Shown here piece by piece: positions 48,932 to 57,838 of a stretch of DNA of 64,000 nucleotides (its first letter is position 1; each line of letters starts with the position of its first letter). This stretch comes from Prosthecochloris sp. (GTDB lineage: Bacteria > Bacteroidota > Chlorobiia > Chlorobiales > Chlorobiaceae): assembly GCA_004028745.1 (NCBI GenBank), contig RAZP01000006.1:1-64000 (forward strand), in the 5' to 3' direction. The translations under genes and the position numbers were made by a program. The notes beneath the pieces were generated by a model. The model ran no database searches, had not been told where the DNA came from, and saw nothing but the letters and a program-made list of their open reading frames with translations.

Positions 48932-49103
48932 GGGGACAGAGCAGGGTTTTGTTTATGACCACAAATATATAACACAGCGCAGAGCGAAACAAACAACAGA
49001 AGGCAAGCAGGTCGCAAGGTATAAATATGCCGTTTATACATGATATAACAGAAGTGTGCGTTTTCGGGACAGTTGTGTTATTATCATAAGCTCTGTCTCA
49101 ATA
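48932..49103. other. Start of the 48932-49350 gap without an assigned gene
   Basis: No gene is seen before the repeat at 49104. CTCTGTCTCAATAAG at the end of this stretch resembles one end of the nested insertion in the composite element at 12673-12960. Confidence 0.3.
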
Positions 49104-49238
49104 AGGCACTTCTACTTTATTCCGTGCTTCAATTGCATAGTTGATCCCGAACTGTCGGGATGAGGATTTCGAGCACCGCCCAACGAAGTATTCGGGGCGC
49201 GCAACAAATTAATAGCGGTGCCCTAAATGGAGGTGCCC
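49104..49238. mobile_element. GGGCACC element plus an extra terminus
   Basis: The left end AGGCACTTCTACTTTATT and right end AAATTAATAGCGGTGCCC (to 49223) are diverged but clear. The inner blocks are GAGGATTTCGAGCACCG, shared with the copy at 63227, and CAACGAAGTATTCGGGG. A further GGAGGTGCCC ends at 49238, suggesting a second truncated end. No target duplication is evident. Confidence 0.6.
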
Positions 49239-49350
49239 AATAGTTTGCAATGCGGTGCAATGGATCGAGGGTGAAAGAGGAAAATATAGGGTTGGCATGA
49301 AAGTTGATGCCTTGACAGTGGAGCATTGCTAACACTTACCGGAGACTATC

Positions 49351-49569
49351 ATGCAAACCAATCCAAAAGTCAAAAAACTGCAAGACGAGCTTGTCTTGTT
49401 ACGAAAAAACGTTGGTGAACTGCTAGCGGATGAAGGGTTATACTCTTCCCTGCGTTCCGACAAGCGTCAGCGGGTCGAAGTGATCCTCAAAACGTTTTAT
49501 GAAGCCATCCATGTACTTGAAAAAGGGGCAGTGATCATTGCAATGAGTTTGACTGATACTGAGGACTGA
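49351..49569 (+). CDS. Small unknown protein, 72 residues
   Basis: A helical, charged protein starting MQTNPKVKKLQDELVLLRKN, likely a short coiled coil (about residues 6-30) followed by a second helix and a hydrophobic stretch KGAVIIAMSL. GGAG lies 9 bases before the ATG. I do not recognise the family. It is flanked on both sides by mobile repeats. Confidence 0.55.
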   Translation: MQTNPKVKKLQDELVLLRKNVGELLADEGLYSSLRSDKRQRVEVILKTFYEAIHVLEKGAVIIAMSLTDTED

Positions 49570-49578
49570 GCGGCTTCA

Positions 49579-49694
49579 GGGTGCCTCTGAAAATTGTTTT
49601 GAGCGCCTTAAGTGCAAGGCGGACGGGGTCCCGATGTGTAGGGACTCCGTCCAACCCAGCACTTGCATCGCGCAATAGATTTTCGGAGGAGCCT
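49579..49694. mobile_element. Second-family inverted-repeat element with TTCA target duplication
   Basis: The left end GGGTGCCTCTGAAAATTG and right end CAATAGATTTTCGGAGGAGC are related to, but distinct from, the GGGCACC family. The interior contains AAGGCGGACGG and ACTCCGTCC arms and AGTGCAAGG/CACTTGCAT, so it can fold over most of its length. Flanks 49575-49578 and 49695-49698 are both TTCA. It lies between two convergent genes, and the right duplication overlaps the stop codon of the next gene. Confidence 0.7.
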
Positions 49695-49695
49695 T

Positions 49696-50568
49696 TCATT
49701 CGACATTCAGCCGGATTGAAAATATTTCATTGTTTGTCTCATTAATCAGCAAAAGGTGCTTTGCGGAGGTAAAAACAATCGATTCTATTTGTCCTGCCCC
49801 TTTCAGCGGGATTTTTGTTTTCCTGCCGTCAAAAAAGTCGTCATTCGGAAAATCATGGAAGAGCCAAAGCGCCCGATAGGTCAGCACCGCCAGGGTTTTT
49901 TGATCGGGGGATACATCGGCCCCCGTGACGTAACCCTTTATGGGATAGGTTTTCATAAACGTCAGGTTATTGACGGTATTTCTTTTTCGCGTATCGAGGC
50001 GGTAAAGAGATGTCGCCGCATCATGCAAACGTTTGGTGAGGAGGTAAAGCTTCTCATTGAAGACAAAAGCGGCTTCGCAGTCATAAAGCAGCTTATCAGA
50101 ACCGGATGTATCTTGGTTGGGGTAGCGTATTTGTATAATCTCGGGCTCCGGGGTCGAGCTGCTGAGCAATGAAGGTTCAGGGATGATATATACTTGCAGT
50201 TGTTTTCTTCTGCTGAAATTGTCTCCGACGTCACAGATATAGAGCCTTCCCGAAGAATCCGTAGCCAATGCCTCCCAGTCGATATTATGTGCTTTGGGGA
50301 TTGTAATGTTTCGTCCTGATGCGGAAACCACCTTGCCTTCAGGACTTAGAGGAACAATTGCAGCAGGGTTTTCTGAGTCGTTGACCGCCCAGTAAACATC
50401 TTCATGGCGGTAGCTTTTCGCAAGGCCTGAAATCTCCTGCCCCGCAGATTTACTGACATGGCTGACCGGTTCAAGTTCAAGAGGGGGTTTTTTGTTTTCC
50501 CTGTCACGGTACCCGGACATTGCCAGGCTTACAAGTCCGGATAAAAGCAAAACGGTAGTCAGTTGCAT
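49696..50568 (-). CDS. Exported propeller-like protein, SdiA-regulated type
   Basis: About 290 residues with an N-terminal hydrophobic signal/anchor (MQLTTVLLLSGLVSLAMSG), then repeated beta-strand segments typical of a beta-propeller: QEISGLAKSYRHEDVYWAVN, DIDWEALATDSSGRLYICD-like NIDWEALATDSSGRLYICD, and YDCEAAFVFNEKLYLL. The pattern ExSGL...DxxN.P...EALA recalls SdiA-regulated or esterase-like propellers. Function unknown. GTG 50580 is an alternative start. A related gene occurs at 56744. Its stop codon lies in the target duplication of the neighbouring mobile element. Confidence 0.65.
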   Translation of the reverse strand: MQLTTVLLLSGLVSLAMSGYRDRENKKPPLELEPVSHVSKSAGQEISGLAKSYRHEDVYWAVNDSENPAAIVPLSPEGKVVSASGRNITIPKAHNIDWEALATDSSGRLYICDVGDNFSRRKQLQVYIIPEPSLLSSSTPEPEIIQIRYPNQDTSGSDKLLYDCEAAFVFNEKLYLLTKRLHDAATSLYRLDTRKRNTVNNLTFMKTYPIKGYVTGADVSPDQKTLAVLTYRALWLFHDFPNDDFFDGRKTKIPLKGAGQIESIVFTSAKHLLLINETNNEIFSIRLNVE

Positions 50569-50600
50569 AAGGTTCGGCACTTCTTGAGAGATTCTGCAGT

Positions 50601-50966
50601 TCAGGACCCGGTAGCTGTTTGTTCGTTTTTACTGCAGATAAAGCAGCGATAGCTTCCAGGGCCGCGCTGATTGCCCAGGTGAGTGTGTAATGCGCGCAGC
50701 AGTTCATCGATTTCCCGAAGAAGATGCCGGTGCTCAAATGCAAGGGAAAGGAGAAAAAGAGGAAAGGTGATGTGTTCTCTTCTCAGTTTTTTCAGAACAT
50801 TCCCCATTGCTCTTGTTACATGGGGGAACCAGTGCGTATGCAGGGGTTTTGTTTCCGTTTCGTTTGCACTATTGCCCGAAACCTTGTAATCACAGGAAAA
50901 GAAGAAGTCCTCGCTGTTTGTCCATTCGATGACGATCCGGTAAGGTTTTACTTCTTGTTGTGACAT
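50601..50966 (-). CDS. Unknown 121-residue protein
   Basis: Starts MSQQEVKPYRIVIEWTNSED. It has a mixed composition, a long central helix rich in Arg/His/Leu (FEHRHLLREIDELLRALHTH) and a C-terminal CFIC pair that could bind metal. No family recognised. It precedes the propeller gene by about 30 bases on the same strand and probably shares its transcript. Confidence 0.6.
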   Translation of the reverse strand: MSQQEVKPYRIVIEWTNSEDFFFSCDYKVSGNSANETETKPLHTHWFPHVTRAMGNVLKKLRREHITFPLFLLSLAFEHRHLLREIDELLRALHTHLGNQRGPGSYRCFICSKNEQTATGS

Positions 50967-51066
50967 AGGCACAGTGGAAAAAGTTTATAACTTTCCTATA
51001 TACAAAGATTTCCTCGCGCTTGCGAACAGAGATTGTTACACTTCGGTGAACTGTCTCCGGCAACAG

Positions 51067-51720
51067 TCAGTTCCGAATGATTTTTCCGTCAATGTCGAGC
51101 TCGGGGTACGGGCGGCCCAGCCGGGCCATTTTTTTACTGACAGCAGGGTAGGCAAGTTCAAAGAGCCGTTTTTTCATATACTCTGCCGGAAGTCTTGGTT
51201 GGCTGTAAAGTCCGGCTTCGAGTCTCTGGCGCTGTGCCTCAAACAGGATAACTGCGGCGGCTACAGAGACGTTGAGCGATTCAACCATCCCTTGCATCGG
51301 GATATATATAAGATGGTCCGCCCGGGAAACCGCACTTTCGGAAGGGCCGAAAAGCTCTGCACCCATAACGATGGCCGTAGGTATTGAATAATCGATTGCT
51401 CTGAAGTTTACAGCTTTCTCGCTGTAATGTGCGACAAGGAGCTGCATTTCCTGTTCCCTCAAAGTTTCATATGCTTTTTCTATGTTTTCATGCAAAACAA
51501 GGTTTACCCATTTATTGGAGCCTCTTGCCGCACGCTGACGGTTTCGTATCATGTTGTCCGTTGAGACGGCATGGACGGTTTCGATACCGACGGCGTCACA
51601 GCTCCTGATGATGGCCGACAAGTTATGCGGTTTGTTTACATTATCCATAAGAACCGTCAGGTCCGGCTGGCGATGGCGGAGAAGCTCTTTGATTCTGGAA
51701 AATCTTTCAGGATTAATCAA
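51067..51720 (-). CDS. trmH: tRNA (guanosine-18-2'-O)-methyltransferase, SpoU/TrmH family
   Basis: SPOUT-fold methyltransferase for the ribose of G18 in the D-loop of tRNA. The three SpoU motifs are clear: NKPHNLSAIIRSCDAVG (motif 1), PTAIVMGAELFGPS (motif 2) and IYIPMQGMVESLNVSVAAAV (motif 3). At 217 residues it matches TrmH better than the longer RlmB. The start appears to be TTG 51718-51720, overlapping the stop of an upstream frame on the same strand. Confidence 0.9.
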   Translation of the reverse strand: MINPERFSRIKELLRHRQPDLTVLMDNVNKPHNLSAIIRSCDAVGIETVHAVSTDNMIRNRQRAARGSNKWVNLVLHENIEKAYETLREQEMQLLVAHYSEKAVNFRAIDYSIPTAIVMGAELFGPSESAVSRADHLIYIPMQGMVESLNVSVAAAVILFEAQRQRLEAGLYSQPRLPAEYMKKRLFELAYPAVSKKMARLGRPYPELDIDGKIIRN

Positions 51721-51866
51721 CGGCTTGAATAATCTTTTGCTTGATAGAGTAAAGGCTTTTTGGCTTTCTTTGCCTGTTCGAGATCGTTTACCGTGTGAAA
51801 ACTGTTATAAGCATAGACTTTGCTTTTCTTTGAAAAAACAGTAACCCCTTCAATATTGGGAACATG
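51717..51866 (-). pseudogene. Possible gene remnant coupled to trmH
   Basis: The minus-strand frame reads LEKLAHVPNIEGVTVFS, then KVYAYNSFHTVNDLEQAKKA and PLLYQAKDYSSR, ending in a TGA that overlaps the trmH TTG start. Its composition is convincingly protein-like, but no ATG, GTG or TTG in frame precedes it before a stop at 51930-51932 (antisense to the next gene). It is either the 3' remnant of a gene truncated when the asmA gene arrived or a gene with a frameshift. Confidence 0.35.
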
Positions 51867-54578
51867 AGCAAGTTTCTCAAGTTTTTTCTCGTATTGCTGG
51901 TTCTGATAGCAGCAGCAGGTATCGTTTTTCTACAGGTTCTGAAACCCCGTCTAAGTGATTACATAAAAGAGGCACTCAACAGGTCTGTCGAAGCAAGAGT
52001 GGATTACAGCAAAGTTGATATATCACTTTTCCGGGCGTTTCCCGGGGTGAGCGTGACGCTCAAAGACCTGAAGGTTCTGGGGGAAGATCCTGAAATCAGT
52101 GACACACTGGCGGCAGCGGACAAGTTTTCCGTTGCTTTTGATGCCTTATCGATTTTTTCAGGAGAGTTCAAGGTTCATTCCTTGAGGATCGAGCGCCCGA
52201 AGGTTTTCATAAGCAAAGACAGCACAGGCAAAAGTAACTGGGATATATTCCCGGCAGCCGGTTCGGCAAAGGCGGGGCAGGATGACTCGGGTTTTAATCT
52301 CCTTCTGAGTGATTTCAAGATAAGAGACGGTTTTATAGCATTTTATGACAGCACAAACGGCAGCTCTTTTCAGGTTGATGGTTTTAATCATGAAATGAAA
52401 GGACGTTTGAGCGGCCGTTCCTCGACTATCCGGACGAACAATACCGTTAACAGTCTCAGTGTGGTGCTCGGAGGCGTGTCCTGGCTTCAGAAAGCCGGGG
52501 CTTCATTTAATGCCGAAATCGATGCCGACCTTGAGAATAAGAAATTCGTTCTGAAAGATAATCGTCTGGGGCTCAATGACCTTGGTATTGTATTTGACGG
52601 CACGATTTCTGTGCTTGACGATGCAGTTGCTGCCGATCTTGATTTCAGGGCCGATAAAGCTGCCTTCAAGCAGCTTCTTTCTCTTCTGCCTGCGATGTAC
52701 GAGAATAATTATCAAAAGCTCGATGCCCAAGGCACTGTGGCATTGACCGGCCGCATCAAGGGAATGTACAAAAAGAAAATGCTGCCTGCTTTTGAGCTGG
52801 CTCTGGATGTCAGTAACGGCAGTTTCGGTTACGAAGGGGTTCCCGTCAGGGCTGAAGAAATCGTTTTTGGAGGCCGCCTGACAAATCCCGGTGGCGAGGC
52901 GGATAAAACCTCTCTCTCTATCCCTGAGCTTACTATGAAAATAAACGGGAAGCCTTTTGTGGCGAGGCTTGATGTGATGACCCCTGTTTCTGACCCGTAT
53001 ATAGATGCTTCAATCAACGGTACTCTCAACCTGTCCGATTTCCAGCAGATCTACCCGATTAAAAATCTTCGGCTATCCGGTGAGCTGCAGCCGAATGTCA
53101 CCGTAAAAGGGAACCTTTCCGCTTTCAATGCAGGAGGAGCGTCAGGGTTGCGGAACACCGAGGCTTATGGCTCGGTTGTGGCTAAGGGGCTGAAAATCGC
53201 TTCGGATACATTTGCTCCGGACATCGCTGTCCCGTCGGCGCAGCTCAAGCTCTCCCCCGGCTATATTGATCTTGTCGAGTTACGTGCAGGAATGGGGGAA
53301 AGTGATTTTTCGGCAACCGGGAAACTGGAAAATTACATCGCCTTTATCATGAAAAAAGGTGACCTGAAAGGCTCCGTGGATGTCCGTTCCGGTTTTGTAA
53401 AGCTCGACGAGTTCCAGAACCTGGAGGAAGAGAAAAAAGTTCTTTTACTGCCCGCAAATGTTTCCATGCAGTTCAACGGGATTTTCAACAGCGTGCAGTT
53501 CGGTGATATGCAGTTTGAGCGGGCGAGGGGAGGGATTGTTCTGAAGGATGAAAAGCTGGATTTCAAGGATATAACAGCGGAAACACTTGGGGGACGGGTT
53601 ACCATAAACGGCTATTACAGTACAAAGGGAGGTGAGCCGGACACCGAGTTCAGCATCACCGCTGCTGAAATGAATGTTGCCCGTTCTTACAAGTCGATAG
53701 AGCTGCTGGAAAAAGTAGCTCCTGTTGCCGAATATGCGAAAGGTGATGTTTCGGCGAAGCTCAATATGCGTTCGCGTCTCGATGAAAACCTCCAGCCTGT
53801 TCCTGAAACCATTTCCGGTAAAGGCAGAGTGGAAACGGCCGGCCTGGTCGTTGAGGATTTCCCGCCGATCAGGAAATTGGCTTTACTTCTCGACGTCAAT
53901 GCTCTCGATACCCTCAGGGTACCGGAAACCGCAATTGATTTTGCCGTTGAGAAAGGGCTTGTAACAACGGAACCGTTTTCCTTTACAGTCAATGATATTG
54001 CAGTGAGCGCTTCGGGTATTACCGGTTTCGATAAAAGTCTTGACTGGAAAATAGGTCTTGAGATTCCTAAAAAATATATCGGCAAAGCAGGTGTCAAGAC
54101 CATTACCGGCTTGCTTCAGAAGCTGCCGTTGAAAAGTATGGATTTTTCACTGCCTGATACGGTAATTGTGGATGCTTCGCTGAAAGGATCGGTAACAAAA
54201 CCGGAAATCGGTCTCGATCTTCGCAAAACCGCAGACCGTATTGCCCTGCGCCTCAGGGAGAGTCTTCAGCAGAAAGTAACCGATGAACTTCGTGACAGGT
54301 TCTTGCCCGGATCGGAAGTCGACACCGGCGGCGTTACAGATGTCCTTAAAAAGGCAGCGGGTGATATTCTTTTCAATAAAAAGCAGCAACCGTCAGAAAA
54401 CGGTCCTGATTCAGCAGGAAAAGAAAAAACCGTTCTGCCGTCGATTATCGAAAACATTTTTGCCCCCTCGAAAAAACAGCCGGCAAACCAAGGAGAAGCC
54501 ACTGATATGTCCGAGACGGTTAACAATGGAGGAGAAAGTGGAAAGGATAGGCAGTCGCCTGACGCTTTAGAACCATAG
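51864..54578 (+). CDS. AsmA family inner-membrane protein
   Basis: A 904-residue protein with an N-terminal membrane anchor (KFFLVLLVLIAAAGIVFLQ) followed by long beta-rich repeats, as in AsmA/TamB-like lipid-transfer bridges. SVEARVDYSKVDISLFRAFPGVSVTLKDL is the AsmA N-terminal region, and VSAKLNMRSRLDENLQP and GKGRVETAGLVVEDFPPI mark the AsmA C-terminal part. The tail is low-complexity and charged. The likely site is the periplasm, moving phospholipid between membranes or affecting outer-membrane assembly (family knowledge). Confidence 0.85.
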   Translation: MSKFLKFFLVLLVLIAAAGIVFLQVLKPRLSDYIKEALNRSVEARVDYSKVDISLFRAFPGVSVTLKDLKVLGEDPEISDTLAAADKFSVAFDALSIFSGEFKVHSLRIERPKVFISKDSTGKSNWDIFPAAGSAKAGQDDSGFNLLLSDFKIRDGFIAFYDSTNGSSFQVDGFNHEMKGRLSGRSSTIRTNNTVNSLSVVLGGVSWLQKAGASFNAEIDADLENKKFVLKDNRLGLNDLGIVFDGTISVLDDAVAADLDFRADKAAFKQLLSLLPAMYENNYQKLDAQGTVALTGRIKGMYKKKMLPAFELALDVSNGSFGYEGVPVRAEEIVFGGRLTNPGGEADKTSLSIPELTMKINGKPFVARLDVMTPVSDPYIDASINGTLNLSDFQQIYPIKNLRLSGELQPNVTVKGNLSAFNAGGASGLRNTEAYGSVVAKGLKIASDTFAPDIAVPSAQLKLSPGYIDLVELRAGMGESDFSATGKLENYIAFIMKKGDLKGSVDVRSGFVKLDEFQNLEEEKKVLLLPANVSMQFNGIFNSVQFGDMQFERARGGIVLKDEKLDFKDITAETLGGRVTINGYYSTKGGEPDTEFSITAAEMNVARSYKSIELLEKVAPVAEYAKGDVSAKLNMRSRLDENLQPVPETISGKGRVETAGLVVEDFPPIRKLALLLDVNALDTLRVPETAIDFAVEKGLVTTEPFSFTVNDIAVSASGITGFDKSLDWKIGLEIPKKYIGKAGVKTITGLLQKLPLKSMDFSLPDTVIVDASLKGSVTKPEIGLDLRKTADRIALRLRESLQQKVTDELRDRFLPGSEVDTGGVTDVLKKAAGDILFNKKQQPSENGPDSAGKEKTVLPSIIENIFAPSKKQPANQGEATDMSETVNNGGESGKDRQSPDALEP

Positions 54579-54702
54579 AGCGCCTGGCTTCTGAAAGTTT
54601 ACAGGAAGTTCACAAGACAGCCATTACCCGGCAGTAGTTTATTCCTTACATTTTGGCGGGGAAGCCCGGCCTTTTCGCGCAATCAGAAGCTTTGAAAGCT
54701 CT

Positions 54703-55404
54703 ATGCAATGGCTATTTTGTGATTTTCATATCCACACTACCTGGAGTGATGGTCGATGTTCTCTGGAAAGGGTTGTAGAGCTTTACGGGGAGTCAGGGTT
54801 TGATGTCATTGCCATTACTGACCATGTTCTGGATAGCGAGAGCATACATAGAGCAGGAAAACCTGCGTCTGAGCTCTTTGTAGTCGGCAAAGAAGAGTTT
54901 CCCGATTATCAGCAGGCTTTATGGTCTGCCGCAAGAAAGTCGTGGGAGAAATACGGCATGCTTCTGATACCGGGAGTTGAGATAACGAACAACACTTCCC
55001 GCTACCATATTCTCTCTCTTGATATCAAGGAGTATATATCTCCGGACCTCAGTGTTGAAGCAATTATCGAGAAAACAAGAAAACAACAGGGAATATCGGT
55101 TGCATGTCATCCCTGCGTGAGAAATCATTCGGGAGACGAGCCTTCGGTACATCTCTGGAAAAACCATGAAAGGTTTGCAACCATGTTTGATGCCTGGGAG
55201 GTTGCAAACAGAGACGACCTCTTTAATGTTGTTGGTTTGAAAAAGTTTAACTATATCGCTAATTCAGATTTTCATGAGGAACGGCATTTGCTTTCGTGGA
55301 AGACTTTGCTGCGATGTGAAAAAAATGTCGAAGCAGTCAAAGAAGCAATAAGAAGCAATGACAGGGTATCTCTTTTTCTTTACAGGGGCGGAAAAATCAA
55401 ATGA
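54703..55404 (+). CDS. PHP-domain phosphoesterase family protein
   Basis: A 233-residue protein with the polymerase/histidinol phosphatase fold: DFHIHTTWSDGRCSLE, IAITDHVLD, LIPGVEITNN, VACHPCVRNH and ANSDFHEE supply the metal-binding His/Asp/Glu set. Family members hydrolyse phosphate esters such as nucleoside 3',5'-bisphosphates or histidinol phosphate. The substrate here is unknown. Confidence 0.85.
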   Translation: MQWLFCDFHIHTTWSDGRCSLERVVELYGESGFDVIAITDHVLDSESIHRAGKPASELFVVGKEEFPDYQQALWSAARKSWEKYGMLLIPGVEITNNTSRYHILSLDIKEYISPDLSVEAIIEKTRKQQGISVACHPCVRNHSGDEPSVHLWKNHERFATMFDAWEVANRDDLFNVVGLKKFNYIANSDFHEERHLLSWKTLLRCEKNVEAVKEAIRSNDRVSLFLYRGGKIK

Positions 55405-55480
55405 TCCGGTATGATCGGCATTTCCCGGCAAGTCGAGATTTCAAATGGTGCTTTTTTAGTTACCGACCTTACCGGGGCAA

Positions 55481-55499
55481 TTTGAAACGCTCAACTTGG
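55481..55499. repeat. Second copy of the TTTGAAACGCTCAACT motif
   Basis: TTTGAAACGCTCAACTTGG matches 7748-7766 with one difference. It ends just before the start of the metallophosphoesterase gene. Confidence 0.3.
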
Positions 55500-55501
55500 G
55501 T

Positions 55502-56581
55502 ATGAAGCTGTTCAACACTAATGACAAGCATCCGCACTTGGGGCGTTTGCTGGAAAAATCGAAAAGCATTACTCTCGGCAGGGACTCAAGAATTCTGATC
55601 CTCAGCGACCTGCATATGGGCAATGGAGGCAGACGCGATGAATTCAGACACAACGCGCCCCTTGTTGAGGATGTGATGAGGAGGTATTATCTTCCGGAAA
55701 AGTACAGCCTTATTCTGAATGGTGACATTGAAGAATTGTTCAAATTTCCCCTTGATGCTATCGTTTCCCAATGGCGCCATATCTACGAGCTTTTTCTACG
55801 GTTTAACGAAGAGGGCTTCTTTTTAAGAACCTTCGGCAACCATGACGCTTCGCTCCTGGATGAAAAGGACTACATGCTGGCTCCGTTTCTGCTTGAATCC
55901 CTGAAGCTTTCCTACCGGACAGAAAATATTCTGGTTTTTCACGGTCACCAGGCCTCGGTTTTTCTTTGGGAAACCTATCCCGTGGTAAGCCGCTTGATAG
56001 TCTGGTTCCTGCGCTATATTGCCAAGCCGTTCGGTATCAGGAATTTTTCTATTGCTTATAACAGTCGTCGTCGTTTTGCGATTGAAAAATCGATCTATGA
56101 CTTTTCCAACCAAGCCAAAATCGTTTCAGTTATCGGGCATACGCACCGTCCGTTGTTCGAGTCGCTTTCCAAGGTGGATTACCTCAATTACAGAATTGAG
56201 GAGCTGTGCCGTGCTTTTCCCAGTGCGGAAAAGCAGCACAGGGAAAAAATCAGGGACAAGATATCGGCGCTCAAGGAAGAGCTTGACGCATGTTACAAAC
56301 AAGGGAAAATGATAGGATTGCGCAGTGGTGTTTACAATACCCTGACAATACCAAGTGTGTTTAATTCCGGGTGCGCAATAGGGAAGAGAGGTATTACAGC
56401 AATTGAAATAGACCGTGGAAAGATACGGCTTGTTTACTGGTACAACGGAAAACAAAGCAGGAAATATTTAAGTGATCGTGAAAGCCGTCCCATACGGCTC
56501 GACGGCACGGGTTACTACCGGATAGTATTGAATGAAGATCATCTTGATTATGTCTTTTCCCGTCTGCATCTGCTTGCGTAA
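55502..56581 (+). CDS. Metallophosphoesterase
   Basis: Calcineurin-like phosphoesterase (359 residues) with all motifs: ILILSDLHMGNGG, LNGDIEELF, FGNHDASLL, VFHGHQASV and VIGHTHRPLFE. The arrangement recalls LpxH-like UDP-2,3-diacylglucosamine hydrolases, but it is longer and carries an insertion, so the substrate is not assigned. The ATG at 55502 is preferred over TTG 55496. Confidence 0.87.
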   Translation: MKLFNTNDKHPHLGRLLEKSKSITLGRDSRILILSDLHMGNGGRRDEFRHNAPLVEDVMRRYYLPEKYSLILNGDIEELFKFPLDAIVSQWRHIYELFLRFNEEGFFLRTFGNHDASLLDEKDYMLAPFLLESLKLSYRTENILVFHGHQASVFLWETYPVVSRLIVWFLRYIAKPFGIRNFSIAYNSRRRFAIEKSIYDFSNQAKIVSVIGHTHRPLFESLSKVDYLNYRIEELCRAFPSAEKQHREKIRDKISALKEELDACYKQGKMIGLRSGVYNTLTIPSVFNSGCAIGKRGITAIEIDRGKIRLVYWYNGKQSRKYLSDRESRPIRLDGTGYYRIVLNEDHLDYVFSRLHLLA

Positions 56582-56620
56582 CTACGCTGTGCTTAGTGAC
56601 AAGTGGGGTTTGAACTGTAG

Positions 56621-56642
56621 GGGCAGACCTGTGTGTCTGCCC
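56621..56642. repeat. Perfect 8-bp-stem hairpin in the intergenic gap
   Basis: GGGCAGAC-CTGTGT-GTCTGCCC, preceded by GTAG. Such GTAGGGGCAGAC hairpins resemble short dispersed palindromes of bacterial genomes; only one copy is seen in this window. Confidence 0.4.
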
Positions 56643-56743
56643 GAGCCGGCGTTGGTTACCGATACTCCCCGTGAAATTTGAGCATCTATTTCACAGGGCC
56701 GAAGGCGAACACTTTTTCCGATAACCTTTTTCCGCATCGAATC

Positions 56744-57646
56744 ATGAGGCGATTTGAACTATTACTGTTTTTGATAGTGCTCATCTCTGTACTGCTCTAC
56801 AAGCCTTTGAAAGCAGAGGATTCCATGCTTTCGCGATACAATCTTGATAATCCTGAGAGTCATCTGAAACTTGCTCCCGAGTTAAAGGAGATCTCCGGAA
56901 TTGCAATATCTCATGATAGCGGGCTGTTTGCACATGATGATGAAAAGGGCACGGTTTATGAACTTGACTCCGCAACCGGCGCGATAATCAAACGCTTTTA
57001 TATCGAGGAAAAACGCTGGTACGGCAATGATCGTGTGCTGGAAGATTTCGAAGACATCGCTATCGTCGGCAAAAGGTTTTATATGGTTACCAGCTCAGGG
57101 GTTCTTTACGGGTTTCCGGAAGGGAAAGACGGGGAAGCTGTAGGAGCAGACAGGCACGAGACATTTCTGAATGACCTCTATGATGTGGAAGGGCTTTGTT
57201 ATGATCCACAGACCGACGCACTGCTCCTTGCCTGTAAAGAGTATCCCGAAGAGGTTTCATTGAAAGAGCTGCTTTTCAAAAGAAAGAAATCAAAAGTCAG
57301 GTTGAAACCGGTCTATTCGTTTTCACTGAAAACCAGATCGCTTGATGCCGTGCCGAGGTTTCTCATTGACGGTGACTCCCTGAGAAAAAAGAGTGCGGAA
57401 AAAAAGTTCAAACCTTCCGCTATTGCACGTCATCCGCTCTCGGGAACTTTTTTTGTACTGGCGGCAAAAGGCAGGCTGCTTGTAGAACTCGATTCCCAGG
57501 GCAATGTTGTTGATGTTGTCCAGCTTCCGCCGAAAGACCATCTTCAGCCTGAGGGGCTTGCATTTACCGACAATAACGATATGCTTATATCTAATGAAGG
57601 GGTTGCTGGAAAAGCGACCCTGCTTCGATACTCCATGAGAAAGTAG
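56744..57646 (+). CDS. Exported SdiA-regulated-type propeller protein
   Basis: About 300 residues with a signal peptide (RRFELLLFLIVLISVLLYKP) and then a propeller-like series: LKEISGIAISHDSGLFAHDDE, VLEDFEDIAIVGKRFYMVTS, YDVEGLCYDPQTDALLLACK and HLQPEGLAFTDNNDMLISNE. These spaced EGL/EDI motifs match the SdiA-regulated family. Location is probably periplasmic or lipid-anchored; function unknown. It resembles the protein at 49696-50568. The start at 56744 places the signal peptide at the N-terminus. Confidence 0.75.
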   Translation: MRRFELLLFLIVLISVLLYKPLKAEDSMLSRYNLDNPESHLKLAPELKEISGIAISHDSGLFAHDDEKGTVYELDSATGAIIKRFYIEEKRWYGNDRVLEDFEDIAIVGKRFYMVTSSGVLYGFPEGKDGEAVGADRHETFLNDLYDVEGLCYDPQTDALLLACKEYPEEVSLKELLFKRKKSKVRLKPVYSFSLKTRSLDAVPRFLIDGDSLRKKSAEKKFKPSAIARHPLSGTFFVLAAKGRLLVELDSQGNVVDVVQLPPKDHLQPEGLAFTDNNDMLISNEGVAGKATLLRYSMRK

Positions 57647-57672
57647 ATGCAAACAGTCTGCCATGCCGTAAA

Positions 57673-57693
57673 CGGCTCACGCCGGGGTTTTTT
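57673..57693 (+). terminator. Weak terminator after the propeller gene
   Basis: CGGC-TCAC-GCCG followed by GGG and a run of six T residues. The stem is only 4 bp. Confidence 0.35.
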
Positions 57694-57838
57694 ATTATGA
57701 AACTCGTATATTTAAAGCACGTGGAGTTTTGGCTGCGACACTAGTCCCCACGGCCAAAGCCCGAGAGACATGATGTTTGGAACACGGCACCCTGTTTCAC
57801 GTCGGTGTTTCCACTGTACTAACTTTATCGCAAAGCTT

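Noticed and set aside
57718..57776. Possible second cobalamin-type riboswitch (GGCTGCGACACTAG and AAGCCCGAGAGAC)
   Set aside because: Only two short blocks resemble the family, and the B12 core and most conserved segments are missing. It is too weak to list.
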